64,000 bases of DNA from Nitzschia sp. pyKryTriq1 (taxonomy: Eukaryota > Bacillariophyta > Bacillariophyceae > Bacillariales > Bacillariaceae), in assembly GCA_956465555.1 (NCBI GenBank), contig OY101117.1, positions 992,001-1,056,000 on the forward strand, in the 5' to 3' direction. A model generated the notes under the pieces. The model had not been told where the DNA came from, ran no database searches, and saw only the letters and a list, made by a program, of their open reading frames with translations. How positions within the stretch are numbered: position 1 is the stretch's first letter; the number at the start of each line of letters is the position of its first letter. The position numbers were made by a program, and so were the translations under genes. Below are positions 9,719 to 20,800 of this stretch, piece by piece.

Positions 9719-12700
9719 CTATACTGTGTCATTATTATACACAATCCCCGGGACCAACGGACGAGTAATCTTCCCGCCGGGGCCCATTTCATGCCAGTCC
9801 GAAGTGACTAGGAAGTAGAGAGAGGCTCCAGTTTCAAGTAAGCACGGTAGAAGTAGCGCAGAGTCTACCACGTCGTCCACGGAAAAAAAAGTGGGACTGT
9901 CTTCGTCGTCGTCTTCATCCGCGTGTGGCAGATGCCATCTGAAGTAGTGTGACCCGCTGTGACACTGGGTTACACTACTTGACATGGAAATTTCGACAAC
10001 TGAACTACCTTCACCTTTCAATGGCTTCAATGCTACACCGAATCGGTTGGAAGATAGCATAACAATGGAAATAGGCTCGTTGCCAACCGCGAAAGAGTCT
10101 TCCACTGCCTCAACGTCTTTGTACAAATAGAAGTCACGACGGGTTGTTTGTAGTCCACGTCTCAACAACTCTTCGCCGTCACCCTCTAAATCGAATTCGT
10201 CCTGCGTTTCAGAGAGAGACGGCAGTAAACCCATCAATTCCTTCGCGACTTCCACCATTCGGATGTCGCCAAGGCCCATTTGCTCGATTTTTTCGAGTAG
10301 ATTCACAGTACATCGATCCATAGTTCGTCTTTCCAGGTATCGGTCTGCCGTGTGATAGGCCCACCGTCCCTTCAAACTTTTGCAACAAATTTTGATCAGA
10401 GGTAACCCGGCCTCTCCCTTTCCGTCTCCTTCCCAGAGTGGTCGGTGAGAACCATACCGGCGAAGGCTGTCTGGAATCGAAAGCAGGGTAATGAAGTTGT
10501 ATTTGTCAATCCATTCGACAACCTTCGCTTGCTTCTTTGCCTTAGATGATTCTCCCGAGATGCGTACATACTTCTTGAGTAATCGGTCCAGACATGAAAG
10601 AAAATACTTGATGTGTCTGTCGCAGTCGAGTATTTGGTTTTCATTGATGACACCTCCGGGAACCATGATCCGACTGATCATGCTGGTCATAGCGCAAATC
10701 AAGTGCTCAATCTCCACAAGATCAGCATTCAGACGATCGGGGGGAATGATGGGTGGACAGTGTCCTCCATTGCTCTCCACGGCGTCTAAGCAATTCTTTT
10801 GCAGTTGTGGTTTCTTTGCATTTGAATCAAATGCTAGGCGACGATTGGTCAGCCAAGCCCGCAGTTCAGCAACTACCATCGATTCGATTGTTTTGCCAAC
10901 GGGATCGGAATATGGCACGTCGGCAACAGGAAGAGGGGATAACATCGAATAGACCCACTTGGCCACCTTGGCATATGCGAGGTAGTTCTCCGACACGTAT
11001 TTCCCGAACTTTCCGTCTTTCGAAAGTAATTCAACCTTTAACCACGTCAAATTGAATTTTTTCAACTTGAGCAAGATTGAGTTGGCGAATTCGACGAAAG
11101 AACTGTGTTTGGATTGGGAGGTGATAAAATCTTTCACGAATGTACCTAGGGTCGCTTTAACTATTCCGAGGAATAGCTGATGCATCAGCCCTGGGATCCA
11201 TTCTACAACATCAACGAAGGGGTAACTCCAATAGTGAGGCAGGAGGCTGTCCACGTAAACCCTGGCTTCTCCAACATTGTTGAAGGTTTTCGCTGCTTGA
11301 TACAGTAGGTCGACAAGGTCTTCTTGCAAGCCTTCCGTTTTTCCAAAGGCAAAGACCGCTTTCTTTGTTGTCCAGATGCCGGCTACTACGTTCGTGAATA
11401 TACTGTAACACGCTTCCCGTAGAGAGTTGAAGTCGATAGTCTTGAACTCCAAGTGTTCAGGACCATCAGGTGTAGATGGGTAGTCGGGAGGCATTGGATA
11501 TAAGATTCCGATGAGGACCCAGTCGTGGCACTCTTCACATGACTGGGCGGGAAGATCGTTCTTTCTCCGTTCGAAACAATAATCACACGAAGGAATCTGT
11601 ACGTAAACAGATACAAGGTCCCCCACAGTCCTAAAACAGGAGTGGTATGCAGAATTTCCACCCAGGACCCATAGCGCTCCAGCTTTCGCTGGGCGATCAG
11701 CCAAAATGCTGTAAATTATACCTCTGCATTTTGCAATACGCCTTTTCCAAGCTCCATGGTAGCAATCAATTCCTTGTTCGAGGAGCAAAAGATCATCAAG
11801 GATGAACTTGGAAACGGCGTCCTTGTCAGCCTGAGAGCCGTTGGCGCTCCCCAAAACTATGGGATACGTGTTCTGCGAAGTGTGGATTTTTTCGTCTGGT
11901 ACCCCTATAGTCAGTAGCTGCACAAATACTTTGTGTCGATTCCCCTTGACATAGGACGGATCCATGTCGTCCTCCCAGGGAATCAACGACGCAGCGAATG
12001 TATGAGGGTCGTCGTCAGATATCATCTTCACGTGGTTGATAATCTCTTTCCCACGAGGCGTTTCGGATAAAAGCTGCGTAGAGTCGAAGGGGACTACCAA
12101 GCCATGTGCCATGGCGTCCCGAAAGCAGTCAGAGGGCTTCATCGCAACGAAATCACCGAATTGATGAATGGGGATCTTGGGCAAATTGCGTGGGATGGAA
12201 TTTGAACCGTCCACGAAAGCACCAGCAAAACCGCCTTCTTGGGTTGGGAGAGAGAACTGACGATGATTGGAGATAACGGGGGGTGGATTGAGAGCAAAGT
12301 CAAGAAGAGCACTCAAAAGCCGGTGCTGGCTTTTGGGGATCTTGTGCAACAGTTGGCTAAACATTATCCCAAATAAGGCAGTGATCTCGTGAATGTTGAT
12401 GTTCGGCCCGTCGTGAAGCGCGTTGGAAACAACAGCGCAGCTTCCCATCCCACGTGATTTGTGTTCCCGTTCGAAGAATCGGATGCCACGGTTGTCGTTT
12501 TGATAAGGAAAAAGGTTGTCAAAGTCTATTCTTGTAGATGAGTCCATGTCTTGGCTCTCATCGTCATGAGTAGTAGGAAAGTGGGATTCGTCGTCTATAC
12601 TTGTAGATAAGTCCATGTCATCTGTCTGATTGGTGGTGGAGAGGATACGCTCATGTGTCGTATCAATTGTTGAATCTGCATTTGGTTCGCTCTGATCATC

Positions 12701-13102
12701 ATGAGGCCTGAGGACAGTATCTTGCAGGCGACTTAAATGGTGAGGAAAAGTACCGTGTTTGTTGATTTGATTTGGCTTTGTCATACATTTGCCTTTTGGC
12801 AGCAGGCCTATCTTGCAAACACGGCACCAATACCATTGCGAGTTGCACGACGGGCAGGATATTTTCACCGCCCAAGGGGTCTCAAGATCGTATATCAGGG
12901 CCTTAGTCGGTAGGGTATTACAGAAGGCGGATGTAGGAGTCGCCTTCTGTCTGCACCGAAGATCGCTGTTGTTCCTAGCGTCGAAATTTGCGAAATATTT
13001 CTGGCTGATCGGGATGGATACCGGTATGCCGACACTACTGCTACGATCGCCATCAACATAGTAGGCAGGTTCGGCGGGGTCCGATGAGGATGAGGACATC
13101 AT
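9719..13102 (-). CDS. Transposase-like protein of the CACTA-like element
   Basis: A single open frame of about 1127 codons from the ATG pair at 13099-13102; the frame extends up to 13225 but that part reads through a GA repeat. The N-terminus is Ser/Asp-rich, then a zinc ribbon CPSC-x6-CRVC in a basic setting. The central region has W-E-D-D-M-D followed by N-R-H-K-V, then LADRPAKAGALW, a second CDYC...CEEC pair, and WIPGLMHQLFLGIVKATLGT. This order (acidic D-D block, D-R-P block, Cys pairs, H-x-LFLG-V/I-K block) resembles CACTA and Plavaka transposases of the RNase H fold. I cannot assign all three catalytic acids. It converges on the accessory gene, 122 bp apart. No break is visible in the frame. 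Confidence 0.7.
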   Translation of the reverse strand: MMSSSSSDPAEPAYYVDGDRSSSVGIPVSIPISQKYFANFDARNNSDLRCRQKATPTSAFCNTLPTKALIYDLETPWAVKISCPSCNSQWYWCRVCKIGLLPKGKCMTKPNQINKHGTFPHHLSRLQDTVLRPHDDQSEPNADSTIDTTHERILSTTNQTDDMDLSTSIDDESHFPTTHDDESQDMDSSTRIDFDNLFPYQNDNRGIRFFEREHKSRGMGSCAVVSNALHDGPNINIHEITALFGIMFSQLLHKIPKSQHRLLSALLDFALNPPPVISNHRQFSLPTQEGGFAGAFVDGSNSIPRNLPKIPIHQFGDFVAMKPSDCFRDAMAHGLVVPFDSTQLLSETPRGKEIINHVKMISDDDPHTFAASLIPWEDDMDPSYVKGNRHKVFVQLLTIGVPDEKIHTSQNTYPIVLGSANGSQADKDAVSKFILDDLLLLEQGIDCYHGAWKRRIAKCRGIIYSILADRPAKAGALWVLGGNSAYHSCFRTVGDLVSVYVQIPSCDYCFERRKNDLPAQSCEECHDWVLIGILYPMPPDYPSTPDGPEHLEFKTIDFNSLREACYSIFTNVVAGIWTTKKAVFAFGKTEGLQEDLVDLLYQAAKTFNNVGEARVYVDSLLPHYWSYPFVDVVEWIPGLMHQLFLGIVKATLGTFVKDFITSQSKHSSFVEFANSILLKLKKFNLTWLKVELLSKDGKFGKYVSENYLAYAKVAKWVYSMLSPLPVADVPYSDPVGKTIESMVVAELRAWLTNRRLAFDSNAKKPQLQKNCLDAVESNGGHCPPIIPPDRLNADLVEIEHLICAMTSMISRIMVPGGVINENQILDCDRHIKYFLSCLDRLLKKYVRISGESSKAKKQAKVVEWIDKYNFITLLSIPDSLRRYGSHRPLWEGDGKGEAGLPLIKICCKSLKGRWAYHTADRYLERRTMDRCTVNLLEKIEQMGLGDIRMVEVAKELMGLLPSLSETQDEFDLEGDGEELLRRGLQTTRRDFYLYKDVEAVEDSFAVGNEPISIVMLSSNRFGVALKPLKGEGSSVVEISMSSSVTQCHSGSHYFRWHLPHADEDDDEDSPTFFSVDDVVDSALLLPCLLETGASLYFLVTSDWHEMGPGGKITRPLVPGIVYNNDTV

Positions 13103-13114
13103 CAAAATAGCTAT

Positions 13115-13138
13115 GAGAGAGAGAGAGAGAGAGAGAGA
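13115..13138 (+). repeat. (GA)n microsatellite
   Basis: Twelve GA units just upstream of the transposase start codons, on the 5' leader side of that gene. Confidence 0.9.
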
Positions 13139-13445
13139 AATTGTTGTTTGTCTGCAGGCGTATCCTTCCGCCCAACGGAAGAAGAACAACAATAAAACTG
13201 GTATCGCTCGTTTATAATAGTCCATCCCCCACCTCTGTGCGTATATTTATACATACCTTTGTTTCATGTATGAGCATACATAAAAATTTGACGGCCATAA
13301 CATATACAAGTAACCATCAGTCCAATTTGTAAGCACCGGTCCTTTTCTTACATAATCTGAAACCGACGATGATGATGAGATTATAAAATGGGGGAGGGTC
13401 GGTACGTCATCCGTTGAAGGAATATTGATTTCAGAAAATGTGAAG

Positions 13446-13633
13446 ATCTGCATTCAATCCTGCAATTGGTGGTGGATTGGGTGCCACGTGTAGGGGCGAT
13501 GTTTGATTCTGCAATATGGCCTGCAGTTCGTTAAAGTCAGATTTTTGTTGGAAACCCTCCACGAGAATTCTGCAATCAGGCCTGCAAAGAGGGGGAGAAT
13601 TCTGCAATTCTTCCTGGTATTGACAAATTGCAG
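13446..13633. repeat. Right subterminal TTGCAG/CTGCAA array
   Basis: Eight CTGCA or TGCAG cores at about 13447, 13460, 13509, 13520, 13568, 13579, 13602 and 13628, mostly in one orientation (TTCTGCAAT). They mirror the left array. Confidence 0.75.
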
Positions 13634-13651
13634 AAAGATTAATTTGGCGTG
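13629..13651 (-). repeat. Right terminal inverted repeat of the transposon
   Basis: The reverse complement begins CACGCCAAATTAAT and ends CTTTCTGCA, 21 of 23 matches to the left end. TG follows at 13652-13653. Confidence 0.8.
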
Positions 13652-13974
13652 TGTCGACGACGTGTTTTGCGTTGGATGGGCAAGCTCAAAGCGGCGTCGA
13701 CCGTCGACCAAGGACGACCGCGCGACTGTTGCGCGATCCTATCGGCATGCAAAACGTCACAAGAATACAACGTAAAATTTGCACTCCGCGGTCGGTCGGC
13801 GGCCACCAAAAAATCTTCTGCACTTTTATTATCATCCTCCTCCTTGTCTTTCTCCGCTGGCAATGAGACCCATCATCCATTCCATTGTCAGAAAATTCAA
13901 TGTGGGTAATCATCAAGCAGAGGAACTTGTACGATATTTATTGACGTGCTTATTTTTCATATGATACGGCAAGG
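13652..13974. other. Intergenic, transposon flank and methyltransferase promoter
   Basis: 323 bp with several short overlapping ORFs on both strands and none with family features. A C/T-rich stretch (about 13828-13858) lies upstream of the + strand gene. Nothing else is seen. Confidence 0.4.
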
Positions 13975-15027
13975 ATGAAGCGAATGTCTGTCCCTTTCCT
14001 ACTGCTTCTACCGATACGCAATTTCTGCCTGGTGGAAGCTCGACGACCATCATCACGGCTGGCGTTTTCCACTGCCCCGATTGCCGCCCGAAGAATTGCG
14101 TCGTATTCGTCTTCGCGTCCCCAATACTCTCGATGCTTCAGTGCGGTAGAGGCTGTTAATGACGACAATACTATATTATCATCCACTTCTACGCATATAG
14201 TGGACGGTATCGTTTGTCGCGAAATTCCTATTGAGCTTCCGGTGGTAGGTGTGGTCACTGTTCTGGAAGCGACCGCCGAGTCACAAGAATCCCTCGTGGA
14301 TATGGCCCTGGCTTTGGACGACGACGAACTGAGGGAAGGAGAGCAAAAATTATCAGCTGGGGACCCCTATGGTGCTGTACTTTGGCCGGCAGCTTGGGCA
14401 GTGGCCAGCTATTTGCTCACTTCTGAAGGAATTACGACCGATCGTTCCAAAAAAGAGGATTTAGTTTCGTCGTCGGCGTCAAAGAGGCCATTAACGGGGT
14501 TATCAATATTGGAGCTGGGAACTGGGACAGGATTAGTGTCCATAGCTGCCGCGTTGGGTGGAGCCAAGGTCCTTGCGACAGACTATGAGCCACTTGCCTT
14601 GACGTTGACCGAATACGCCGCGAAATCGTTCCATGGAGATGAGATTGTGCTACCAATTGAATTACAGCTCTTGGACATGTGCAATTTCGATACTCCTTTG
14701 CCACTGGTCGATCTAGTTGTGGCGGCAGACATCATGTACGAGCCGAAAACGGGAATTGCCATGGCTCATCGAGCGGTGGAGGCCTTGAAACAAGGCAGCC
14801 GTGTGCTCGTCGGTGATAGTCCCGGGCGACCGGGAAGACCGGCCTTTTTGAAAGCGTTGAAGGAGCTCGGGGTATCGGATGAAGCAATATTTCAAGACAC
14901 GATAGGTCGCACATGCTCTGGTCCCCGACACGAGCTGATTTGTGGGAAAGGCTCGACATCGGTGTCGGCGACGCCCAAGGAACTGCCAGTTGCGATCATG
15001 GATTTGAATCCGTCGATGCTTTCTTGA
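13975..15027 (+). CDS. Class I SAM methyltransferase, METTL21/FAM86-like (family 16)
   Basis: 350 codons, no intron needed. The N-terminus is hydrophobic then Arg/Ser-rich (MKRMSVPFLLLLPIRNF, then RRPSSRLAF), which suggests an organelle presequence. The methyltransferase fold shows motif I ILELGTGTGLVSIAAAL, the acidic ribose-binding motif ATDYEPLAL, and a D-x-x-Y motif (VVAADIMYEP) typical of the seven-beta-strand protein lysine methyltransferase group. An upstream block with G-A-V-L-W-P-A-A-W matches the usual 'LWPAA' segment of this family. The substrate is unknown. Members methylate lysines on chaperones, elongation factors and calmodulin. The start chosen is the first ATG after the transposon's right end, 324 bp away. 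It converges on the spartin-like gene. Confidence 0.75.
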   Translation: MKRMSVPFLLLLPIRNFCLVEARRPSSRLAFSTAPIAARRIASYSSSRPQYSRCFSAVEAVNDDNTILSSTSTHIVDGIVCREIPIELPVVGVVTVLEATAESQESLVDMALALDDDELREGEQKLSAGDPYGAVLWPAAWAVASYLLTSEGITTDRSKKEDLVSSSASKRPLTGLSILELGTGTGLVSIAAALGGAKVLATDYEPLALTLTEYAAKSFHGDEIVLPIELQLLDMCNFDTPLPLVDLVVAADIMYEPKTGIAMAHRAVEALKQGSRVLVGDSPGRPGRPAFLKALKELGVSDEAIFQDTIGRTCSGPRHELICGKGSTSVSATPKELPVAIMDLNPSMLS

Positions 15028-15170
15028 CGATTCACGGACGAAATGCTGAACGAAGACTCAAGTAATAGTTTTCTTAGATAGTAAATTACTTGTGGAACAA
15101 GCTGCGAGTACTTCTGGCTCGCCCGAAAGGACACTATAGTATTATCCAGAGAGGAGAATCAACTAAACGA

Positions 15171-17294
15171 CTATGACACATCAGGCGTGAGAGGAGTTCG
15201 CTTTCCGGTTCCTCGTCGCTTCGACCCCGGAGTCGAAGTTCGAAGATGCGACTTCCTTCGCGGTGCTGTCGAATTGGGTGTAATCGGGCCTTGAAGGGAC
15301 CTCCGCGAAGACGAGCTTCGTCTACTGGCAATTGTGACCGCTGTTGTTGAAGCAGAAGCACTTTGGTTTGATTTCGATATACCATAGGAATTGTCTTCGT
15401 CGCTACTGAAAGTCCTCCGAAACGACGTGCTGGAGCACGACTCGGAGTCCATGGAGCTGCTCGGCGCAAGATCCGGAGCCTGGCTGCCCGATTTCGTTTC
15501 ATTTGTGAAATCGCATTCTGCCTTGCTAGTCTCGGGGTTTGTCTGTGCAGTTGTAGGCTTGGCTATTGGCAAAGCAGCCTTTGACGACAAAGATGTGAGC
15601 TGTCGTGGACCCACCCAGCCGCCACCGATTTGCATTGTATTCTTCAACAACGAGGTCATCTGAGATTCGAAACGCTTGATGGCTTCCTTGGCCTTTTCGG
15701 CCTCAAGGATAGTACGTTGTTTTGCTTCGTCGGAGGCAATCGTCTTTGCGAAAGTGCCAGTTTCCGAGAGGTGCGCTACACTTCCAATCGTTCGGAGAAT
15801 GTTTGCGGCTGTTTCGTTAGCATCGCTTGCTACCTTCCCTGCAGATGTGCCATATTTGTGCTCTACAACATCGCTTGCGACCTTCCCAGTCTTCTCCATG
15901 ACCAGGCGGCTTGTTTCCAACAAAGTCTCACCTACGATAGCCGCAGCACCGATAGTGGCTAAGCCTACTTTGCCTGCCGCCATTAAAGCCTCCCGGCCTT
16001 CCGGTGGCAGGCTTTCGCCGATGTTGCCTTCTTCGAATTTGCTTGCAACCATCTGTATTCCACGGCTCGACGCGTCGCGAATGCCATCCATGGCCAGTTT
16101 TGTACTTTCTTTGGCTCCCGCTGAAGCCCGCTTGGCAGCATCAGAAAAGGCTAGGGCAACGACAGCGTCGCGATCCATCATCAAGGGATAGTCGTTGGCT
16201 TTGAGATGACCCTTTACTTGTACCCCTGCATCCTCGATCTTGCTGGAAAGTGCTGTGCCTGACCTCGTCATTCCTTCCTCCATGAGTCTAGCTCCAGCAG
16301 AAATCACAATGGCAGCGGTGTCACCAGTTTTTGCTACAAGTGCCACACGTTCTTGTTCCCGATCTAGCAGTCGGAGAGACATGGCACGGAGCTCCCATAT
16401 CAACATAGTTTCTGTATGCTCCATAAATTCCCACTCCTCGTTCGACCGAATAATAATAAAATCCAGTGTTCCTTCGATGATAGCATCCCGAACTTGCCAT
16501 GACGCCTCGGCGGGTGATAAGCACGTCATGAGGGTCTGTATCACTGCGAGTTTTCGTTCTCGTTTCGCTCGTCCGACACTCAAATACGCGGCCACCGCCG
16601 ATATATATTCATAGTATATCGATTCGTCACTCTCACTTTGTCCCTTCCGAAAGGTGCTCAAGTATGCAATACTCCGGAGTAAAAACGAATTTTGAATGTC
16701 ATGTTCTGAGTGCAGTTTTTGGAGAAGTGTCAAGTGATCGAGCCTGCCGTTCAACCGAATTAGCAAATCGTCCTCGAGCTCTTCCCATCGTTGTTCACTA
16801 TTTCTATAATGCAACCTATGCAGTGGTGACACCGATGGAGGGCTCCTTCGTAAAGCGTGGTTGCTACTACTCGACGTCGAGGAGACATTGTTCATTGGAG
16901 AAAAAGAAGTTGCCGATTGTTGTACTGGCGAAGCGGCGTATAGCGCTGGGACGCTGTTTTCGTCGCACGCAATTATTTCCTCATGGAGAGGCGTCGCCGA
17001 CAAGGGAAGTGATATTGCTGAAAGTAGCTCACCCGTTGGAGTTTGCACCATATTCAGCTGCGCCACTTCCCCTCCCACTAAGCATTTCCGGAACAGGTCG
17101 AGTTTGCAAAAACAAGATGATGATGATGATGTTTGGTCGGCACTCTGCGGCGATGGCGTCGTCGTTCCGGCATATTCGAATCCCCCCCCCATTCTGGAAG
17201 TTACATGAACTGTAAGTGGCTTTCTACCACATCCACTCCCCTCGAGATGGAAATAAGAATTGGAAGATGACGATTCTTCTTCCATCATCGGCAC
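15171..17294 (-). CDS. Senescence/spartin-domain protein
   Basis: 707 codons in one exon. The N-terminal third is low-complexity Ser/Gly/Thr. Residues about 185-320 are helical (LEDDLLIRLNGRLDHLTLLQKLH, EYISAVAAYLSVGRAKRERK). From about 330 to 560 comes the senescence domain: small-residue-rich helices with KTGDTAAIVISAGARLMEEG, GLATIGAAAIVGETLLE and the hallmark TGKVASDVVEHKYGTSAGKVA. The tail is Ser/Arg-rich. Plant senescence-domain and animal spartin proteins bind lipid droplets and membranes, and spartin transfers lipids there. This gene shares a 567-bp head-to-head promoter with the chorein-like/DEP gene at 17862. The domain call is fairly firm; the cellular role is inferred from the family. 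Confidence 0.7.
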   Translation of the reverse strand: MPMMEEESSSSNSYFHLEGSGCGRKPLTVHVTSRMGGGFEYAGTTTPSPQSADQTSSSSSCFCKLDLFRKCLVGGEVAQLNMVQTPTGELLSAISLPLSATPLHEEIIACDENSVPALYAASPVQQSATSFSPMNNVSSTSSSSNHALRRSPPSVSPLHRLHYRNSEQRWEELEDDLLIRLNGRLDHLTLLQKLHSEHDIQNSFLLRSIAYLSTFRKGQSESDESIYYEYISAVAAYLSVGRAKRERKLAVIQTLMTCLSPAEASWQVRDAIIEGTLDFIIIRSNEEWEFMEHTETMLIWELRAMSLRLLDREQERVALVAKTGDTAAIVISAGARLMEEGMTRSGTALSSKIEDAGVQVKGHLKANDYPLMMDRDAVVALAFSDAAKRASAGAKESTKLAMDGIRDASSRGIQMVASKFEEGNIGESLPPEGREALMAAGKVGLATIGAAAIVGETLLETSRLVMEKTGKVASDVVEHKYGTSAGKVASDANETAANILRTIGSVAHLSETGTFAKTIASDEAKQRTILEAEKAKEAIKRFESQMTSLLKNTMQIGGGWVGPRQLTSLSSKAALPIAKPTTAQTNPETSKAECDFTNETKSGSQAPDLAPSSSMDSESCSSTSFRRTFSSDEDNSYGISKSNQSASASTTAVTIASRRSSSSRRSLQGPITPNSTAPRRKSHLRTSTPGSKRRGTGKRTPLTPDVS

Positions 17295-17861
17295 TTTCGC
17301 ACTTGCTCTTATTCGATGGTTTCTGGGGATGTTGTTGACGATGATGTTGCTTCATAATATATTATTGTGTACCGGTACGAACCGTACCGGTACCTGTGCG
17401 GTATGTACCGGCTTTATTTTCCTCGCGCGGTTCTCACGAATGAAAATTTACGAAATTCGTCCCCGAATTTCAGAGTTCGCCGTTGATGGGCTGTTACGAC
17501 TGGCACGCTCTCGTCGAGGGGGGCTGGCGCTAACAAATATATGGACATGAAGAAATTATATGTTGTTAACGAAGAAGAAGAGGCAAGAAGAAGAAATTCA
17601 TCATCATCATCATCATCATCTCGGATCAAGTGCGAACTTCGATGACGCGCGCGCGTTCCTCACTTTTGGGTTTCTCATCTGCGGCGGGAAGAATTATAGT
17701 CCAAAACGAAAGCAGATACAGGATACAGGTACAAGTACAGTACAAGTACTGTTCCGGTAACAGGAAGCACGAAATACAAAAAAGATAAAGCGAGAACCAA
17801 GAACCAAATCATAAGAACCTCTATCGTATGGAAAGACAGCCCTTAGAATGGTGTAGGAGAG
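17295..17861. promoter_or_regulatory. Divergent promoter, spartin-like / chorein-like pair
   Basis: 567 bp between two start codons. GTAC palindromes cluster at 17369-17410 (GTACCGGTAC twice) and at 17729-17755 (GTACAAGTACAGTACAAGTAC). A (CAT)n tract lies at about 17600-17622. No gene is seen. Confidence 0.55.
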
Positions 17862-20800
17862 ATGATTGGAACCAAGGATTTTTTGTGCTCCATCATCGCC
17901 AGGGCGTTGTCCGCGTTCCTCGATGTGGATCCTAAAGAAGTTGAAACGAACTTTCTGGCCGCCGGGGATAAAGGCCTAACATTGCAACATGCCGCAGTGA
18001 AGACCAGGCGAATTCGCGTACGGTCGCGGGGTGGAATCTCGACGTTCTTGGTTTTGTCGGGGTCCCTCGAAGAGCTCGCAATATCCTGGTCGTGGTCTTC
18101 GTCGCTTCGAATAGTCGAAAAGAGTTTGCTGGCTGTGAAAGGACTCCGCCTGCAGGCTCGGTTCGAGTTCGAGAAAGACGCGATTGACGAAACTAAAAGT
18201 ACCGTTACACACAAGAGACCAGTGGTGTTGTATCTCAAAAACTTATGGAAGGACGCGGTTCAATATGTCAAAAACTCTCAGAAACTTCACCAAGCGATTA
18301 GTGATCTGGTGGATACTCTGAGTATTGAAGTACAGGATGTACAATTTCAATTGATCCTCCCCGATCACGATGATACCGATGGGGCAGCTGCATCGGAAAA
18401 AACAAAACTTAAACTCAGCTTTGATTCGGCCAATTTTGATTCTCTACAGAAGACCGACCCATCTGGCCCCATCGATTTTTTGCGACGACCATTGAATATT
18501 GACTTTAGCATCAATGCCTTGTCGCTGAAGGCGATGGAAGGTCACGAGGAAATATCGATTTTAGACCCATTTACGTACGCCGCATCCATTCGCAGATTGG
18601 CTAGTGTACGATTCACGTCATTGGCTACCGGCTTTGAAGTAATGGGTAGGGAGGTACGGACACGTGAAAATGCGGCCAAAAGTAACACCAACAGCGGTAT
18701 TTTCCTTCACTTGTCCGAAAAAGGAGTTTCCGTTCTCGGCGTGGCCGTGTCTTTATTGCATGGTGGTAAGGATGTCGATCTATCTGAAGAAAAAAGCATC
18801 TCAAGCCATTCAAGCCATTCACGAGGGGAACCACACGAACGGTCCATATGGCTCGTCCGCGTCTTGATGATGCTTGTACTGTTAGTCGTTGGAGCCAACA
18901 GTGTCGTGTCGCGGGGCTACGTGGCGGCAGACAGAGATTCAATGCTGTGGGCGGCTTCTGCCTCTGCAGTCACAATTCTTTTCGGGTGGAGATTCCTTCA
19001 ACGTTCGAAAGGGAAAATTCGGAAGGTCTCAAGATCCAAACCGAAGAAGGTGACGTCGGGGGGTCCGGCTATGTTTAGAATACCTCTCCCGTTCATCACC
19101 GCAGTTGGCCCGAAGGGCATCTCCATTACACTATCGAAGATATCCGTTGTGGGACGACTCGACTGGGAGGTCATCAACATCGCAGCCGACAGCTTGAGTT
19201 GTTGTGGCGGTGATCGTGCGGAAGATTCACTCAGGGCATCAGCAAAAGGAATCAGATCTTCTCTGAGCCAAAACACTGTAATTTTGAACATAGATACGAT
19301 ATCGGAGCTTTTCTATCCCGGTCGAATGAATTTGATGCAGCCCATCATGTATACAGTGGTTAGACTCGAAGATGGGGTGCTGACAACGAAGTTGCAAACG
19401 TTGGACTTTCAAATGCTTGCTGCCAAGAAGAAGGCTAAAAAGGATGACGATGATTCCAGTCATGATGATCCCAGTCATGATAATTCCAGTGATGAATTGC
19501 AGGATCCACTGTCTGAGCTAGGCTCTCGGATCGGCAGCTTTGTCCAGATGACTCGTGACCAAGTACGTGTTACAAGCCACCAAATCAATAAGGGTATCTT
19601 CCGAGGAATGCAGGGTATCGGTGATTTGACCGGGCTTAAAAATACGGACGAAAGTACAATGGAGCCAGCAGATGCAAAAGAACTGGGAAATCAAATTTCA
19701 CGAGCTCAGCTCAACTCCGAACTTTTTGCGAGAATCATGACACTCAAGGCTGTTGCTGAAATGTTTGAATCGATACCACTCAGTAAAAACAGATATCGAC
19801 TGCGAATCTTCCGAAATAGTTTCCGAGGAAATGAAGCTGTGGACTACCTTTTGGCATCCAAAATCGCCGGTGATCGCCTCGAGGCCACAAAAGTGCTACG
19901 CGACCTTGAAATTCAATTCTGTCTATTTGAACACGTTACCAAAGAATACAATTTTCGTGACGATCACGAGGCTTTATTTCATTTTGTCGACGAACGGAGA
20001 CGCCGTATGTGGGACATTTCGTCGGTTCCATTCAAGTACACTGAAGTCGACCAGGAGAAAGTGAAACAAATTCTCCCGTTCAGTTCCAAAGCTTTCGTGC
20101 GAGAGCTGGTTATTCGCAGCCAGCCTGACGGCGAAGCCTTCCTTTGTTTGCGCGGCAGCGAGATATACGCCAATCCCGCAAAACTCGCCCACGCGTGCGT
20201 ATGTGATATCTTTGTTGCTTCGTTTGAGAACAAAATGGTTTCAGTATCGAACATGCGGGTTCGTGGTGCGATCGATCCCAACCTACTACGGGAAGTACAT
20301 GGGCTTGAAGTCAGTGTTGACAGGCTTCATGGAAGCCCGGAGTACACAGCTGAAGATTGGTATGAGAAGCTTGGCTTCGTGGGATCGGCCGAAGATGATT
20401 CTGTGCCCTCTAAGAGGACCGAGAAGGCAGCTCCATTCTCCCTTCCGTACATGTACGTCGCCCCATTCAAATTTCAATTGAGCTGGAAGGGTGTTGTCTT
20501 TGCGGCAAAGGAAACAACAATGAGTATTGAAGCGTACTCGGGTGACGGGGAAGCAACATCGAACGACTTGATCAGCTATTTCGTCAAGCGTGTTCTTAGT
20601 CGTGCACCCGGACTTCTTGGTAACTTCCGTTTCTTTGGAGTCAATGTCATGGAAAAAAGTGGTATTGGTACGGCACTTGCGGTTGGAGCCAAGTTTGTTC
20701 CGTTCGGACAGTACTTGTCCATTGGAGGGTTGGCCCTCTTTGATGGTGTTACCGCGGCCCTCGACAATGGAAAAACTGCTCGAAACGATGACGACGGCAA

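Larger units (their letters stand above)
5433..13651. mobile_element. CACTA-like DNA transposon, about 8.2 kb, apparently complete
   Basis: The two ends carry 23-bp terminal inverted repeats (5433-5455 and 13629-13651) that agree at 21 positions; both start CACGCCAAA and end CTTTCTGCA. TG flanks both sides (5431-5432 and 13652-13653), consistent with a 2-bp target duplication, although a match by chance is 1 in 16. Inside each end is an array of TTGCAG/CTGCAA motifs, like the subterminal repeats of En/Spm-type elements. The cargo is two convergent genes: an accessory protein (7044-9596, +) and a large transposase-like protein (9719-13102, -). Left of the accessory gene are a 200-bp tandem duplication and a displaced copy of the accessory gene's intron/exon border. 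The long open frames and matching ends suggest a young, possibly active copy. The CACTA class is inferred from CAC termini, short target site and organisation; KDZ-type elements are an alternative. Confidence 0.75.

Noticed and set aside
13103-13225. N-terminal extension of the transposase to 13225
   Set aside because: It reads through the GA microsatellite and a hydrophobic stretch; the ATG pair at 13099-13102 starts a sensible protein.
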